Source: an uncultured Pelagibacteraceae bacterium (GTDB taxonomy: Bacteria; Pseudomonadota; Alphaproteobacteria; Pelagibacterales; Pelagibacteraceae). From it: DNA of 64,000 nt. Positions 52,825-63,019 of this stretch are shown in pieces (within the stretch, counting starts at the first letter, position 1; every line of letters starts with the position of its first letter). The position numbers and the translations under genes are program-made. The DNA lies in NCBI GenBank assembly GCA_902626575.1, contig CACOFY010000001.1, positions 124,001 to 188,000 of the forward strand, written 5' to 3'. Below the pieces are notes generated by a model. That model was not told the origin of the DNA and ran no database searches. It worked only from the letters and a program-made list of their open reading frames with translations.

Positions 52825-53580
52825 TTAAATTCTAACTGGAATTCCTTTTGAATCCAAATATTCCTTTGCCTGTTTTACTGAATATTTACCATAATGAAAG
52901 ATTGAGGCTGCTAGCACAGCACTCGCATTACCTAATTTAATACCATCCACTAAATGATCTAAAGTACCAACTCCACCAGAAGCAATAACAGGAATATTTA
53001 CAGCAGATGTAATCTTGGACATTAGATCAATATCATATCCGACCTGTGTACCATCTCTATCCATTGATGTTACGAGTAATTCCCCCGCACCACTTCTTTC
53101 CATTTCTTTTGCAAATTTAAGTGCATCAATACCAGTTTTATTTCTTCCACCATGAGTATAAATCTCCCATATATCTCCATTTTTTTTTGAATCTATTGCA
53201 ACAACAATACATTGAGAACCAAATTTTTTTGAGCTATTAACAACAACCTGCTTATCATTTACCGCAGCTGTATTTATTGAAACTTTATCAGCGCCACAGT
53301 TAAGTAGTTTACTTATATCTTCAACACTTCTTACTCCTCCACCCACTGTTAAAGGAACAAAACATTTCTTTGAAGTTTTTTCTACAACCTCATAAATGGT
53401 ATCTCTATTTTCATTTGAGGCTGTTATATCTAAAAAACAAATTTCATCAGCGCCACCATCGCTATAAATTTTAGCTTGTTCAACAGGATCTCCTGCATCT
53501 TTTAAATCAACAAAGTTGATACCCTTAACAACACGACCATTATTAACATCTAAACAAGGAATAATTCTATTTTTAAGCAT
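52825..53580 (-). CDS. hisF: Imidazole glycerol phosphate synthase cyclase subunit
   Basis: A 251-residue TIM-barrel HisF with the two catalytic Asp positions in [13 protein letters not shown] (Asp11) and IVVAIDSK, and the phosphate-binding [10 protein letters not shown] and VIASGGVG motifs. With HisH it makes IGP and AICAR. AICAR is a PurH substrate (41751). Its 5' end overlaps hisA by 8 bases. Confidence 0.97.
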   Translation of the reverse strand: MLKNRIIPCLDVNNGRVVKGINFVDLKDAGDPVEQAKIYSDGGADEICFLDITASNENRDTIYEVVEKTSKKCFVPLTVGGGVRSVEDISKLLNCGADKVSINTAAVNDKQVVVNSSKKFGSQCIVVAIDSKKNGDIWEIYTHGGRNKTGIDALKFAKEMERSGAGELLVTSMDRDGTQVGYDIDLMSKITSAVNIPVIASGGVGTLDHLVDGIKLGNASAVLAASIFHYGKYSVKQAKEYLDSKGIPVRI

Positions 53581-54289
53581 CTTCTTTTATAAGTTCATCT
53601 AATTTAATATCGCCATCATAAATTGCTTTACCAACTATTATACCTTCAATATTTTTTAAACCTTTTGCTTTTTTAATATCATCTATTGATGAAACCCCGC
53701 CGGATATAATTACAGGACAATTAGATTTAGCAGCAACTTTTGATGTTCCGCCAAAATTTGGACTTTGCTTCATTCCATCTTTATTTATATCAGTATAAAT
53801 AAGTCTGCTAACCCCATAATCATTTACCTCATTCAGAAAATCTAAAGCTAATTGATTAGAATTTTCCTTCCATCCTGATACTGATAAATATCCGTCTTTA
53901 GCATCTAAACTTAAAGCTATTTTATTTGGAAATTTATCGCATGCCTCTTTTAAAAAATTTTTATCTTTAATAGCGGCGCTTCCTAAGATTACTTTCTCAG
54001 CACCAATATCAATATATTTTTGAATACTATCAAGATTTCTAATACCACCGCCTATCTCAACTTTTAGATCAAAGTTGCTAACAATATTTTGGATAATATC
54101 AATATTTACTGTTTCGCCAAACAAAGCACCGTCTAAATCAACAACATGTAAATTTTTAAAACCATAATCTTTATATTTGTTGGCTTGCTCAATTGGAGAC
54201 ATTTCATATTCTGTTTTGTTTTTAAAATCTCCTTTGATAAGTCTTACACACTTCCCATCTTTAATGTCTATTGCTGGAAATATTTTCAT
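53573..54289 (-). CDS. hisA: Phosphoribosylformimino-AICAR-phosphate isomerase
   Basis: A 238-residue TIM-barrel isomerase. Asp8 lies in [14 protein letters not shown], and the [11 protein letters not shown] and [10 protein letters not shown] phosphate sites and YTDINKDGM are conserved. It lies between hisH and hisF in the operon with almost no spacing. Confidence 0.97.
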   Translation of the reverse strand: MKIFPAIDIKDGKCVRLIKGDFKNKTEYEMSPIEQANKYKDYGFKNLHVVDLDGALFGETVNIDIIQNIVSNFDLKVEIGGGIRNLDSIQKYIDIGAEKVILGSAAIKDKNFLKEACDKFPNKIALSLDAKDGYLSVSGWKENSNQLALDFLNEVNDYGVSRLIYTDINKDGMKQSPNFGGTSKVAAKSNCPVIISGGVSSIDDIKKAKGLKNIEGIIVGKAIYDGDIKLDELIKEDA

Positions 54290-54916
54290 TTATAAATTTA
54301 TAAAATTATTAATTATTTTTAATCCAGTTTTATCACTTTTTTCTGGGTGAAATTGTGTTCCAAATAAATTATCTTTCTCAACTGAACAAACAACTTTTGT
54401 TGAATAATCGGTAGTAGCTGAAATAACTCTATTATCTTTAGGTATAAATTCATAACTATGAACAAAGTACATGTGTGAATTATTTTCTACTTCTTTAAAA
54501 ATTTTACTATTCTTTAAGATGTTTATTTGATTCCAGCCTATGTGAGGAAGTTTAAATTTGCCATTCCGGTTATCTATTTTTGATACTTTGCCTGAAATCC
54601 ATCCAAGACCTTTTGTTTCAGTTTCCTCGTAACCGACATCTGCAAACATTTGTAACCCGACACAAATACCTAGAAGTGGTTTTTTATATACCGTCACAAA
54701 TTCATTTAAAGTATCATTTAAACCGCTTATTTTGTTTAATGCATCTACGCAGCTTTTAAATGATCCTTGTCCTGGTAGAACAATTTTATCAGATGCTTTG
54801 ATTTTTTCTAAATCTGAAGTTACTTCTATTCTTGCTTTATTTTGTGCAACTTCTTTAAATGAGTTTACTACAGAGCTAATGTTGCCTGAGCTATAATCGA
54901 CGATTGTGACTTTCAT
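54290..54916 (-). CDS. hisH: Imidazole glycerol phosphate synthase glutaminase subunit
   Basis: A 208-residue class I glutamine amidotransferase: nucleophile in LGICVGLQMFAD, and the His-Glu pair in GTQFHPEKS. It supplies ammonia to HisF. It starts 11 bases after the hisB stop and its stop abuts the hisA start. Confidence 0.97.
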   Translation of the reverse strand: MKVTIVDYSSGNISSVVNSFKEVAQNKARIEVTSDLEKIKASDKIVLPGQGSFKSCVDALNKISGLNDTLNEFVTVYKKPLLGICVGLQMFADVGYEETETKGLGWISGKVSKIDNRNGKFKLPHIGWNQINILKNSKIFKEVENNSHMYFVHSYEFIPKDNRVISATTDYSTKVVCSVEKDNLFGTQFHPEKSDKTGLKIINNFINL

Positions 54917-54927
54917 TAATTCTTTTT

Positions 54928-55518
54928 TTATAAAGAACCTTTTGTAGAGGGCACTGTATTTTTATTTCTTGGATCTAATTCAAGCGCTGCTCTAAGTGAT
55001 CTAGCAAGTCCTTTATAACAAGATTCGATAATATGGTGACTATTATCACCATAAATATTTTCTACGTGAAGAGTGATTCCGGCAGATTGTGCAAAAGCTT
55101 GGAACCATTCCTTAAATAACTCAGTATCCATTTCGCCTAATTTTTCTACTTTTAATTTTACATTCCATATTAAATATGGCCTATTAGATACATCCAGCGC
55201 TACTCTAGTTAGTGTTTCATCCATAGGTAAAAGTGCATGTGCATATCTTTTTATTCCAACAAAATTTTTTGATGCTTTTTTCAAACATTCACCAATAGCA
55301 ATTCCAGTATCTTCGGTTGTGTGATGTAAATCAATATGAGTATCGCCTTTGGCTTTAACTTTTAGATCTATTGAAGAATGTTTAGATAATTGCTCTAACA
55401 TATGATCAAGAAAACCAATTCCTGTGTCAATTTTGTATTGACCTTTTCCATCAATATTTAGTTCAACCTTGATTGATGTTTCTTTTGTTTTTCTAGTAAT
55501 ATCAGCTTTTCTCTTCAT
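54928..55518 (-). CDS. hisB: Imidazoleglycerol-phosphate dehydratase
   Basis: A 196-residue HisB with the three His-rich metal motifs: [27 protein letters not shown] and [10 protein letters not shown]. It is monofunctional, without the histidinol-phosphatase domain. It is the first gene of hisB-H-A-F-E and is divergent from hslV (90-base spacer), an arrangement seen in other alphaproteobacteria. Confidence 0.97.
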   Translation of the reverse strand: MKRKADITRKTKETSIKVELNIDGKGQYKIDTGIGFLDHMLEQLSKHSSIDLKVKAKGDTHIDLHHTTEDTGIAIGECLKKASKNFVGIKRYAHALLPMDETLTRVALDVSNRPYLIWNVKLKVEKLGEMDTELFKEWFQAFAQSAGITLHVENIYGDNSHHIIESCYKGLARSLRAALELDPRNKNTVPSTKGSL

Positions 55519-55573
55519 TATTTTAATACATATATATTCATTATTTGCTTATATCAATAAAAGTAATCAATAG

Positions 55574-55602
55574 CTTGAATTATAGAAATTAATGTCCATC
55601 TA
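55574..55602 (+). promoter_or_regulatory. Sigma-32 (heat shock) promoter of hslVU
   Basis: CTTGAA (55574-55579) and CCATCTA (55596-55602) match the heat-shock factor consensus CTTGAA...CCCATnTA, with 14 bases between CTTGAA and the GTCCATCTA block. The -10 ends 6 bases before the hslV ATG, so transcription would start at about the start codon and the mRNA would be leaderless. No ribosome site is visible upstream of the ATG. Confidence 0.65.
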
Positions 55603-55608
55603 ACATGT

Positions 55609-56124
55609 ATGACAACAATTGTATTAGTAAGAAAAAATAAAGATGTTGTGGTTGCTAGCGATGGGCAGGTTAGTATGGGAAATACTGTCATCAAAAGTAC
55701 TGCTAATAAAGTTAGAAAAATTGAGAAAAGAAATGTGATCGCTGGATTTGCAGGATCAACTGCTGATGCATTAACGTTATTTGAAAGATTGGAGTCTAAA
55801 TTAGAAAAACATGCAGGTAATTTAACAAGAGCTGCTGTTGAGCTTGCAAAAGATTGGAGAACAGACAAGTATTTAAGAAGACTTGAGGCGTTAATGGCAA
55901 TTGGAGATAAAGAAAAAAGTTTTATAATCTCTGGCACTGGGGATGTTCTAGAACCAGAAGGTGATGTAATTGGAATTGGATCTGGAGGAAATTATGCATT
56001 AGCTTCAGCTAAAGTATTGATGGATACCGATTTATCAGCTGAAGAAATTGCAAAAAAGGCTATTAAGGTTGCATCAGAAATTTGTGTTTTTACAAATAAT
56101 AATATTACTGTGGAAAAAATATAA
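55609..56124 (+). CDS. hslV: ATP-dependent protease subunit HslV
   Basis: A 171-residue proteasome-like peptidase. After removal of Met the Thr at position 2 (MTTIVLVRK) is the nucleophile. The [12 protein letters not shown] segment and the [14 protein letters not shown] end are typical. It forms a 12-mer with HslU. Stop and next start share one base. The ATG is probably leaderless behind a heat-shock promoter. Confidence 0.97.
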   Translation: MTTIVLVRKNKDVVVASDGQVSMGNTVIKSTANKVRKIEKRNVIAGFAGSTADALTLFERLESKLEKHAGNLTRAAVELAKDWRTDKYLRRLEALMAIGDKEKSFIISGTGDVLEPEGDVIGIGSGGNYALASAKVLMDTDLSAEEIAKKAIKVASEICVFTNNNITVEKI

Positions 56125-57494
56125 TGGAAAAATCAAACGTAACACCACTAGTTCTTAAAGATGGAAAAAAAGATAATGAGACTTATATTAGCTCACTTTC
56201 ACCAAGAGAAATAGTATCCGAATTAGATAGATTTGTTATTGGGCAAAATAAAGCTAAGCGTGCTGTAGCCATTGCACTTAGAAATAGATGGAGAAGACAA
56301 GCTCTTAAAGGCGATATGAAAGATGAAGTGTTGCCTAAGAATATTCTTATGATTGGACCAACAGGTGTTGGAAAAACTGAAATTTCAAGAAGATTATCTA
56401 AGCTTGCTGAAGCTCCTTTTGTAAAAGTTGAGGCTACGAGATTTACAGAAGTTGGATACGTAGGAAGAGACGTTGAGCAAATCGTTAGGGATTTATTAGA
56501 AATCGCCATTGCCATGGAAAAAGTTAAAAAAAGAAAAGAAGTTTATGCTCAAGCGCAAAAGCAAGCGGAGGAAAAAGTTTTAGATGCAATTGTAGGAAAC
56601 AAAGCAAGTGTTGCAACTAGAGAAAGTTTTAGAAAAAGACTAAGAAATGGTGATTTGGATGATAATGAAATAGAGATTGCTGTAAACGAAAGTAATTCAT
56701 CTATGCCTTCATTTGAAATACCGGGAATGCCTGGAGCTAATGTTGGTATGATAAATATTGGAGAGATGCTTGGTAAAGGAATGGGTAAGCAGCAAAAGAA
56801 AAAGAAAATGACAGTAAAAGAGTCTCATGAAATATTAATAAACGAGGAGTCAGATAAACTTATAGAGCAAGATAAAATCATAAAATCTGCAAAAAATTCA
56901 ACAGAAAACAATGGAATAGTTTTTTTAGACGAAATAGATAAAATTTCTGCAAGAACCGATCGTGTAGGAGGTGATGTTTCTAGAGAAGGTGTTCAAAGAG
57001 ACTTATTACCTTTAATAGAAGGAACAACAGTTAGTACAAAATATGGACCAATTAAAACTGATCACATATTATTTATTGCATCAGGAGCATTCCAATTGGC
57101 AAAACCCTCAGATCTACTACCAGAGCTACAGGGTAGACTCCCAATTAGAGTTGAGCTTGAAGCTTTAACAAGTGATGACTTTAAAAAAATTTTAAGAGAA
57201 CCAGATAATAGTTTGATAAAGCAATATAAAGCTTTATTAAAAACTGAAAACGTTGATTTAGAGTTTTCTGACGATGGTATTGATGCAATAGCAAATATAG
57301 CAACTGAGGTGAATTCAACAGTTGAAAACATAGGTGCTAGAAGGCTTCATACTATTATTGAGAGAGTTTTAGACGAAATAAGTTTTACTGCTACAGACCG
57401 ATCTGGAGAAAAAATAGTGGTCGACTCAAAATACATCAAGGAAAATTTGGGAGAATTAGTTAAAGATACTGATCTTTCAAAGTTTATTTTATAA
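56124..57494 (+). CDS. hslU: ATP-dependent protease ATPase subunit HslU
   Basis: A 456-residue AAA+ unfoldase. It has Walker [10 protein letters not shown], the pore motif GYVGRDVE, the intermediate domain with the Gly/Met-rich stretch near 200-225, Walker [13 protein letters not shown] and sensor [11 protein letters not shown]. It feeds proteins into HslV. The C-terminus ends LSKFIL, which docks to HslV. It overlaps the Smr gene stop by 6 bases (convergent). Confidence 0.97.
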   Translation: MEKSNVTPLVLKDGKKDNETYISSLSPREIVSELDRFVIGQNKAKRAVAIALRNRWRRQALKGDMKDEVLPKNILMIGPTGVGKTEISRRLSKLAEAPFVKVEATRFTEVGYVGRDVEQIVRDLLEIAIAMEKVKKRKEVYAQAQKQAEEKVLDAIVGNKASVATRESFRKRLRNGDLDDNEIEIAVNESNSSMPSFEIPGMPGANVGMINIGEMLGKGMGKQQKKKKMTVKESHEILINEESDKLIEQDKIIKSAKNSTENNGIVFLDEIDKISARTDRVGGDVSREGVQRDLLPLIEGTTVSTKYGPIKTDHILFIASGAFQLAKPSDLLPELQGRLPIRVELEALTSDDFKKILREPDNSLIKQYKALLKTENVDLEFSDDGIDAIANIATEVNSTVENIGARRLHTIIERVLDEISFTATDRSGEKIVVDSKYIKENLGELVKDTDLSKFIL

Positions 57495-57905
57495 TTGTTT
57501 TTTTTTTAACAATATATTAAAACTCCCACTACTTACTTCATTTGCTGTTTCTTTATTAATTCTCAAGATTTTATCCATTAAATCAGAATTGTTTGTGATG
57601 TAATCAGGAACGGCATATTTTAAAATGGATAAATCTTTTGATTGATACGGATCCTTTTGATTATTAGATCTATTCCCTTTGCCAGTAATTATATTAATAT
57701 TTCTAATCCCCCGCTCAAAACAATTTAATATTAATTCTCTTACTTTGTTATTTGCTTGGTCTAAAGTGTAACCGTGCAAATCAATTGATAAACTAGATTG
57801 GGTGTTAAAAGGGATATTAGATGCTTTATCTTTATCTTCCAATTTATTCTTACTATTGATAAAATTATTCCAATCTTTTTTGTCTTTATTGCTTATCTTG
57901 CTCAA
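57489..57905 (-). CDS. Smr-domain protein
   Basis: A 138-residue protein with a C-terminal Smr domain: [20 protein letters not shown] and [10 protein letters not shown]. The family nicks or cleaves nucleic acids; stand-alone Smr proteins may rescue stalled ribosomes. The start is 1 base from the stop of the Tim44-like gene. The first 35 residues are variable and Lys-rich. Confidence 0.9.
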   Translation of the reverse strand: MSKISNKDKKDWNNFINSKNKLEDKDKASNIPFNTQSSLSIDLHGYTLDQANNKVRELILNCFERGIRNINIITGKGNRSNNQKDPYQSKDLSILKYAVPDYITNNSDLMDKILRINKETANEVSSGSFNILLKKKQL

Positions 57906-58493
57906 TCAACTCTCTGTTCCAATTAGAAGCCAATTTGGATTATTTGAAGAAATTTCTTTTGAAAATACCCACGTGTCATAAACTTTTTTAACTTTTTTTG
58001 GATCACCAGATATTATTTTATCATCTTTATCTTTAATACATGAAATTATCTCACTTGCAAAATCAACGGTTACCTCCAGGAAGCCTTTATTGTTCTCATG
58101 TTTTTTAATTTCAGCTGAGTTAATTCCTATGAAAGTTGTCTCAGAGATTTGTCCATTAGTTTTCATGTCTTTAATAGCATTCTCAAATTGATCATAAACT
58201 TTTTTGCTTAATATTTGTTTTACGCCGCTAAGATTACCTGATGAAAAGCTAACCACTATATTTTCATAAGCAATCTTTGCCCCTTTAATAAAGTTATTTT
58301 TTGCATCATCATCAAATTCCATTTTCCTCTGGTTTTTTTGAAGTGTTTCTTTTGAAAAGTCATGCGGAAAGCTTGATGCCATTTCATCCTCATAGCCTGA
58401 CTTTTTTCCTAAAATTCCTCTCAGCCTTAGAAATATAAATCCAGCAATCATTGCTAAAAGTATGATATCAATATATTCAAAACTATAACTCAT
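57906..58493 (-). CDS. Tim44-like protein (TimA type)
   Basis: A 195-residue protein with an N-terminal membrane anchor (about 6-24: YIDIILLAMIAGFIFLRLRG) and a C-terminal Tim44-like domain (about 75-195) with the typical FIKGAKIAYENIV and FDDDAKNNF segments. I start at the ATG at 58493, as a TTG at 58535 would add an unconserved 14 residues. It is divergent from fxsA, and the family is linked to inner-membrane or mitochondrial-type protein handling. Its role in bacteria is uncertain. Confidence 0.88.
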   Translation of the reverse strand: MSYSFEYIDIILLAMIAGFIFLRLRGILGKKSGYEDEMASSFPHDFSKETLQKNQRKMEFDDDAKNNFIKGAKIAYENIVVSFSSGNLSGVKQILSKKVYDQFENAIKDMKTNGQISETTFIGINSAEIKKHENNKGFLEVTVDFASEIISCIKDKDDKIISGDPKKVKKVYDTWVFSKEISSNNPNWLLIGTES

Positions 58494-58551
58494 ATTTAAA
58501 TAATATTTACTATGTTGCTTAATTTCAACTAGCAAATTAGACTAAAGACAA

Positions 58552-58965
58552 ATGAACGCTATATTATTATCAATTATCTTAATTCCTATTGTAGAGATCT
58601 ACCTTTTTATTGAGATAGGGGGCAAAATTGGTGCTTTCAACACAATATCCCTAATTTTTATTACTGCATTTGTAGGTGTTCTTTATGCAAGGTATGAGGG
58701 TTTTAATACGCTTAGAGCTGCAATGTCACAAATGGTTAAAAACGAAATACCAGTTTATGAAATTATATCAGGTGCTGCTTTGGCTTTTGCAGCATTACTA
58801 CTAATAATACCTGGATTTGCAACAGATTTAATCGGATTTTTAATAATTTTCCCACCTACACGTTATCTTTTATTTAAGAAATTTAAAAATAAACATTCTA
58901 CGAGAAAATATGATAAGGAAGATTTGATTGAAGGCGAGTCCGAAGACATAGACGAAAGAAAATAA
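58552..58965 (+). CDS. fxsA: FxsA family membrane protein
   Basis: A 137-residue protein with three membrane helices and the FxsA pattern: IPIVEIYLFIEIGGKIGAFNTI near the start, the YARYEGFNTLRAA loop and IIPGFATDLIGFLIIFPPTRYLLFK. In E. coli it reduces phage exclusion. The C-terminal tail is acidic. It ends directly before secB. Confidence 0.92.
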   Translation: MNAILLSIILIPIVEIYLFIEIGGKIGAFNTISLIFITAFVGVLYARYEGFNTLRAAMSQMVKNEIPVYEIISGAALAFAALLLIIPGFATDLIGFLIIFPPTRYLLFKKFKNKHSTRKYDKEDLIEGESEDIDERK

Positions 58966-59388
58966 ATGAGTGAAAAATATAAAATACTATCAAATTTTGT
59001 GAAGGATATGTCCAGCGAAACACCAGATGTGGAAAGTTTTTTATCAACAAAAAATAATATAAATAAATACGAATTAGATATAGACATAACCTCTAAGCCA
59101 CTAAAAAATAAACTTATAGAGGTAAACACAAGTCTAAAATTTCAAAATAAATCCCAAGTAGATAAGAAGTCTTACTTTGAGGTTGTTTATGCATCTATTG
59201 TTAAGATTGAAGAAAGCGTCGAAAATAAAAAGGATCTTCAAAAAATTATTTTATGTGATATTCAAAATGATATTTATCCAAAACTAGAAAAAATACTATT
59301 AAATTTATTAATTGATTCTGGGTATTCAAATGTGAAATTTGACAAGAAAGTGGATTTTAATAAATTATTCAACGACAAATTTAATTAA
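58966..59388 (+). CDS. secB: Protein-export chaperone SecB
   Basis: A 140-residue SecB-like protein. The strand pattern YELDIDITSKPLKNKLIEVNTSLKFQ and YFEVVYASIVKIEESV match SecB, though the usual C-terminal region is divergent. It keeps preproteins unfolded for SecA. The start is 0 bases after the fxsA stop. It is convergent with dnaQ, sharing 4 bases at the stop. Confidence 0.85.
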   Translation: MSEKYKILSNFVKDMSSETPDVESFLSTKNNINKYELDIDITSKPLKNKLIEVNTSLKFQNKSQVDKKSYFEVVYASIVKIEESVENKKDLQKIILCDIQNDIYPKLEKILLNLLIDSGYSNVKFDKKVDFNKLFNDKFN

Positions 59389-60056
59389 AAAAAGTTTTTT
59401 TTTAAATTATTTTTCAAAAATGTTTTGTGTCTTTCAATTTCGTTCTCAGTAGGTTTAATAATTTTTTTACAATATAAAACTTCTTTATTAGCATTTGATC
59501 TTGATATTTTATCTGTGCTTTCAAAGTTCAATAAAGGCTCTTTTTGATCAAAAAGATTAACATAAACTTTTGAAAGCAACTCACAGTCAATTATTGCAGT
59601 ATGCTTAACCCTCCTAGAGTTATCAATTTTATATCTTTTACATAAAGCATCTAAACTTATCTGAGCACCAGGGAATTTGTTCTTTGCTATTTCAAGTGTA
59701 TCTACAACATTCTCAAAATTTATTTTATCTCTATTTACCATCGTCAATTCATTGTTGATATGAGAAATATCAAATTTTGCGTTGTGAATTACCAATTTTT
59801 TTCCATTAATAAATTTTAAAAATTCGTCAACAATATCTGAAAATTTCTTTTGTTTGGATAAGAAATCATCTGAGTAACCATGAACCCTGAAGGCCTGCTC
59901 TGAAACTTTTCTTTCTGGATTAAGGTAACAATGAAAAGTTTTTTTTGTGGGTAAAAAATTTTCAATTTCCAAACAACCTATTTCAACAATTCTATGACCT
60001 TCCCTAACATCAAGACCAGTAGTCTCTGTATCAAGTATTATTTCCCTATTGCTCAT
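59385..60056 (-). CDS. dnaQ: DNA polymerase III epsilon subunit
   Basis: A 223-residue DEDDh exonuclease with Exo I ILDTETTGLDV, Exo II NAKFDISHIN and Exo III HTAIIDCELLSKVY motifs. It proofreads for DNA polymerase III. The C-terminal tail (about 175-223) is longer than the nuclease core and probably binds the alpha subunit. The start overlaps coaE by 11 bases. This is the last gene of the hemE-side cluster. Confidence 0.96.
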   Translation of the reverse strand: MSNREIILDTETTGLDVREGHRIVEIGCLEIENFLPTKKTFHCYLNPERKVSEQAFRVHGYSDDFLSKQKKFSDIVDEFLKFINGKKLVIHNAKFDISHINNELTMVNRDKINFENVVDTLEIAKNKFPGAQISLDALCKRYKIDNSRRVKHTAIIDCELLSKVYVNLFDQKEPLLNFESTDKISRSNANKEVLYCKKIIKPTENEIERHKTFLKNNLKKNFF

Positions 60057-60630
60057 TTGTTTTTAAAATTTTAAGCTTTAAATTATTAATAGTTTTTTTT
60101 ACGGCCAAAGAATTAAAATTATTATTTATTTTATAGCTTGAATATTTTTTCTTCAAATTGCTTTTAAGTTGTATTTTTTTGAACTTTTTGATTAATATTT
60201 TATTATAATTTGGTCTTTTTCTTAGTTTTTTGTTTATTAGACTTTGCTTTGCATTGACATAAATTATTATATCCCCTTTTTTATTAAGTCTATTTTCTAA
60301 ATACAAAGGTATGTCTAACACTATTGCTCTTTTTTTTTTATTTCTCTTAATAAATAAGTTCATTTTTTTTCTTACGATAGGGTGAATAATTTTTGTTATT
60401 ATTCTTAAATTTTTGCTATTTGCCAATATGCAACTTAAAATCTCTTTTTTATCAATTGGAAATGACTTTATAAATTTTGGGATTTTTTTGTGAAGTTTCT
60501 TAAAAAAAAATTTATTTTTTTTATATATTAAAGAAACCTCTTTATCGGCATTAAATACTGGCAGACCAAATGATCTAGCTATAAATGACTTTCCTGATCC
60601 TATGTTGCCGACTACTGCTATTCTAATCAT
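60046..60630 (-). CDS. coaE: Dephospho-CoA kinase
   Basis: A 194-residue P-loop kinase: GNIGSGKSFIARSFG, FNADKEVSLIYKKN and the later VLDIPLYLE with the lid. It phosphorylates dephospho-CoA in the last step of CoA synthesis. It overlaps aroE by 4 bases and dnaQ by 11. Confidence 0.94.
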   Translation of the reverse strand: MIRIAVVGNIGSGKSFIARSFGLPVFNADKEVSLIYKKNKFFFKKLHKKIPKFIKSFPIDKKEILSCILANSKNLRIITKIIHPIVRKKMNLFIKRNKKKRAIVLDIPLYLENRLNKKGDIIIYVNAKQSLINKKLRKRPNYNKILIKKFKKIQLKSNLKKKYSSYKINNNFNSLAVKKTINNLKLKILKTNEQ

Positions 60631-61421
60631 TTTTCAACTATTCCAATAACTTCTTCGTCGATTATTGGAAATATTTTATGCCAAACAGAGAATGCTTGGT
60701 GAGCTTGATATATAAACATCATTTTCCCATTTTCCGCAAGATTTCCCAATTTCCTAGCATCTAATAAAAAATTGGTTTCTTTAGGATTATAAATAACATC
60801 ATAAAAGAATTTATTTCCTCCAAACTTTTGTAAATCTATATCTAGTTTTTCTCCTTTTTTTAAACCTATGCTAGTCGCGTTTATAATCATGTCCACATCA
60901 ATAATTTTATTCCAATCAATTAAATTTATTTCAGGAAATTTTTTTTTTAAATTAAGTGCATTGTTTTCACTCCTGTTTTTAACAAAGATTTTTTCAACAT
61001 TCATTTTTTTTAAAGCAACAATTATTGATGGAACCACCCCTCCTGCTCCTATTATTAATACTTTTTTCTTATTTGCATTATATTTGCAATGTCTAATGGA
61101 TAATTCGAAACCAGCTATATCGGTATTATGTCCTATCAGTTTTCCATCAACGCAATATATTGTATTTATAGAATTTGTTTCTTTAGCTTCTAAACTTAAA
61201 CTGTCTACATGTTGAACAAAATCTTTTTTATATGGAACTGTAATATTAATTCCATTTAAATTACCATTTTTAAGTGAGTTTATAATGTCTGGAATTTCTT
61301 TCTTCTTAATAAGTTTTTTTTCATAAATAGCATTTATTTTATTTTTTTTTAACCAGTAATTATGTATATCTGGTGATAAAGAATGCTCTATGGGATCTCC
61401 TACAACTATATATTTTTTCAT
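60627..61421 (-). CDS. aroE: Shikimate dehydrogenase
   Basis: A 264-residue AroE. The substrate site is SLSPDIHNYWL and ITVPYKKD with the catalytic Lys, plus NTDIAGFELSI. The NADP site is IIGAGGVVPSI. It reduces 3-dehydroshikimate. The start overlaps maf by 4 bases. Confidence 0.96.
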   Translation of the reverse strand: MKKYIVVGDPIEHSLSPDIHNYWLKKNKINAIYEKKLIKKKEIPDIINSLKNGNLNGINITVPYKKDFVQHVDSLSLEAKETNSINTIYCVDGKLIGHNTDIAGFELSIRHCKYNANKKKVLIIGAGGVVPSIIVALKKMNVEKIFVKNRSENNALNLKKKFPEINLIDWNKIIDVDMIINATSIGLKKGEKLDIDLQKFGGNKFFYDVIYNPKETNFLLDARKLGNLAENGKMMFIYQAHQAFSVWHKIFPIIDEEVIGIVEK

Positions 61422-62002
61422 TTTAAATTACTAAGATATTCTTTAATTTTTTTAATTGGTAAACCCATTATAGTGTCCATATCACCTTTTATGCTATTAA
61501 ATAAATTTTTACCCTCACCCTCTATTTGATAAACATTGTATGCATATAATTTTTCATCCTCGATTTTTGATAAATATAATTTTAATTCATCCTCTGTCAT
61601 CGTTTTCATTTTCAGTTCAGCCCTATCCGTGTAATGCCATATCATTGAACCATTTTTTGAAATACAAACTGAACTAATTAAAAAATGAGTTTTTCCATTG
61701 AGTTTTCTTAGAATTTCTAAAGCCTCGGATCTATTTTTTGGTTTTGATATAATCTCATTTTCTAAATCGATTACACTATCAGCACCAATTACTATTTTAT
61801 CAAGATTATTTTGACTGACCTTATTTGCTTTAATTTCTGCAAGGTTTTTTGATACATCCTTTGGGGATGCTCCATCCTTTAGCATTGAAATCTTAATTTC
61901 ATCTTCATCTACATTGGATGGTTTAGCACTGCAAACAACATTGTTTTTATTAAGTATATCTAATCTTACCTTGCTTTTAGATGCTAAAATAATATCAAAC
62001 AT
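61418..62002 (-). CDS. maf: Maf-family nucleotide pyrophosphatase
   Basis: A 194-residue Maf protein with ILASKSKVRLDILNKN, VIGADSVIDLENEIISKP and the C-terminal YQIEGEGKNLFNSIKGDMDTIMGLPI. It hydrolyses non-canonical or dTTP/UTP-type nucleotides and may help block septum formation. It overlaps ppsR by 8 bases and aroE by 4. Confidence 0.94.
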   Translation of the reverse strand: MFDIILASKSKVRLDILNKNNVVCSAKPSNVDEDEIKISMLKDGASPKDVSKNLAEIKANKVSQNNLDKIVIGADSVIDLENEIISKPKNRSEALEILRKLNGKTHFLISSVCISKNGSMIWHYTDRAELKMKTMTEDELKLYLSKIEDEKLYAYNVYQIEGEGKNLFNSIKGDMDTIMGLPIKKIKEYLSNLK

Positions 62003-62819
62003 TTTTTTTACTTATTTCATATATTTTTATTACGGATGCTGCTGTTTCTTCAACTGATTTTCTACTGACATCAATTGTTGGCCACTTATATTTTTGAAAA
62101 GTCATTTTTGCTGACTCAACCTCTTTAGATATTTTTTCGAGATTTATATAGTTTGTACTAGTGTTATCTTTTAAAGAGTTTAGTCTATTTCTCCTTATTT
62201 CAACTAATCTATCCGCATCAGCAGTTAGTCCAACTATACAAAATTTATTCTTTTTATCTTTAAGGATATCTGGTATTGAATTTTCATTAACCAAGGGAAT
62301 GTTTGATACTTTAAATCCTTTATTAGCTAAATATATTGATGTGGGAGTTTTGCTGGTTCTGCTCACACCTAACAAAATTATATCCGACTTACTCAGATCG
62401 TCAGACAAGTTGCCATCATCATGGTTCATGGTAAATTGAATTGCTTCAATTCTTTTATAGTATTCATCTGTCAAAGCATGTTGACCACTGGGTTTAAAGG
62501 ATGCCTCTTGATTTAATAGTTTTGAAAAGCTTATAATTAAATCTCCTAATACTCCAAAACATGGAATGTTCTTTTTCTTAGCTTCTTCGTTAAGAAATTT
62601 TGATAAATCATTATCTACAATTGTATAAAGTATAATAGTTTTATCCATATCATCCAATGTTTCTAATATCTTTAAAACCTGGTTTTCTGTTCTTGTAAAA
62701 GAATAATGATTAGTCTCATAAGAAAAGTTTTTAAATTGCGCTTTCAAGGCAAGGAAAATTCTATCTAAAGTTTCCCCAGTTGAGTCGGAAATCAAGTATA
62801 TTTGATATGGATTACTCAT
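61995..62819 (-). CDS. ppsR: Pyruvate phosphate dikinase/PEP synthase regulatory protein (DUF299)
   Basis: A 274-residue bifunctional Ser/Thr kinase/phosphorylase of the PPRP/DUF299 family. The P-loop-like GVSRTSKTPTSIYLANKG sits near residue 150, and the opening YLISDSTGETLDRIFLALKAQF is standard. It switches PPDK or PEP synthase on and off. It is the first gene of the minus-strand run, divergent from hemE across 283 bases. Confidence 0.95.
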   Translation of the reverse strand: MSNPYQIYLISDSTGETLDRIFLALKAQFKNFSYETNHYSFTRTENQVLKILETLDDMDKTIILYTIVDNDLSKFLNEEAKKKNIPCFGVLGDLIISFSKLLNQEASFKPSGQHALTDEYYKRIEAIQFTMNHDDGNLSDDLSKSDIILLGVSRTSKTPTSIYLANKGFKVSNIPLVNENSIPDILKDKKNKFCIVGLTADADRLVEIRRNRLNSLKDNTSTNYINLEKISKEVESAKMTFQKYKWPTIDVSRKSVEETAASVIKIYEISKKNV

Positions 62820-62947
62820 GTATAAATATGTTTATAAATAACTAATAATAAACTTATTTGTTATAAATTTGAATATTATTGTTATTTAAGTGAAAAAAAC
62901 CCTTTTAATTAACAAATTTAAACATGTTAAGAATTATTATAACTTAT

Positions 62948-62956
62948 TGTGCATAA
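62948..62956 (-). promoter_or_regulatory. DnaA box (TTATGCACA)
   Basis: The reverse complement is TTATGCACA, a full match to TTATNCACA. It is the strongest DnaA-box-like site in the ppsR-hemE spacer. Confidence 0.6.
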
Positions 62957-63010
62957 ATATTAAAATTAAAATAAATTTATGTTCTATTAATAAAAATCTT
63001 AAAAAATGGT

Positions 63011-63019
63011 TGTGGATAG
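63011..63019 (-). promoter_or_regulatory. DnaA-box-like site (one mismatch)
   Basis: The reverse complement CTATCCACA differs from TTATCCACA in the first base only. It is 54 bases from the better box, within the spacer. Confidence 0.45.
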
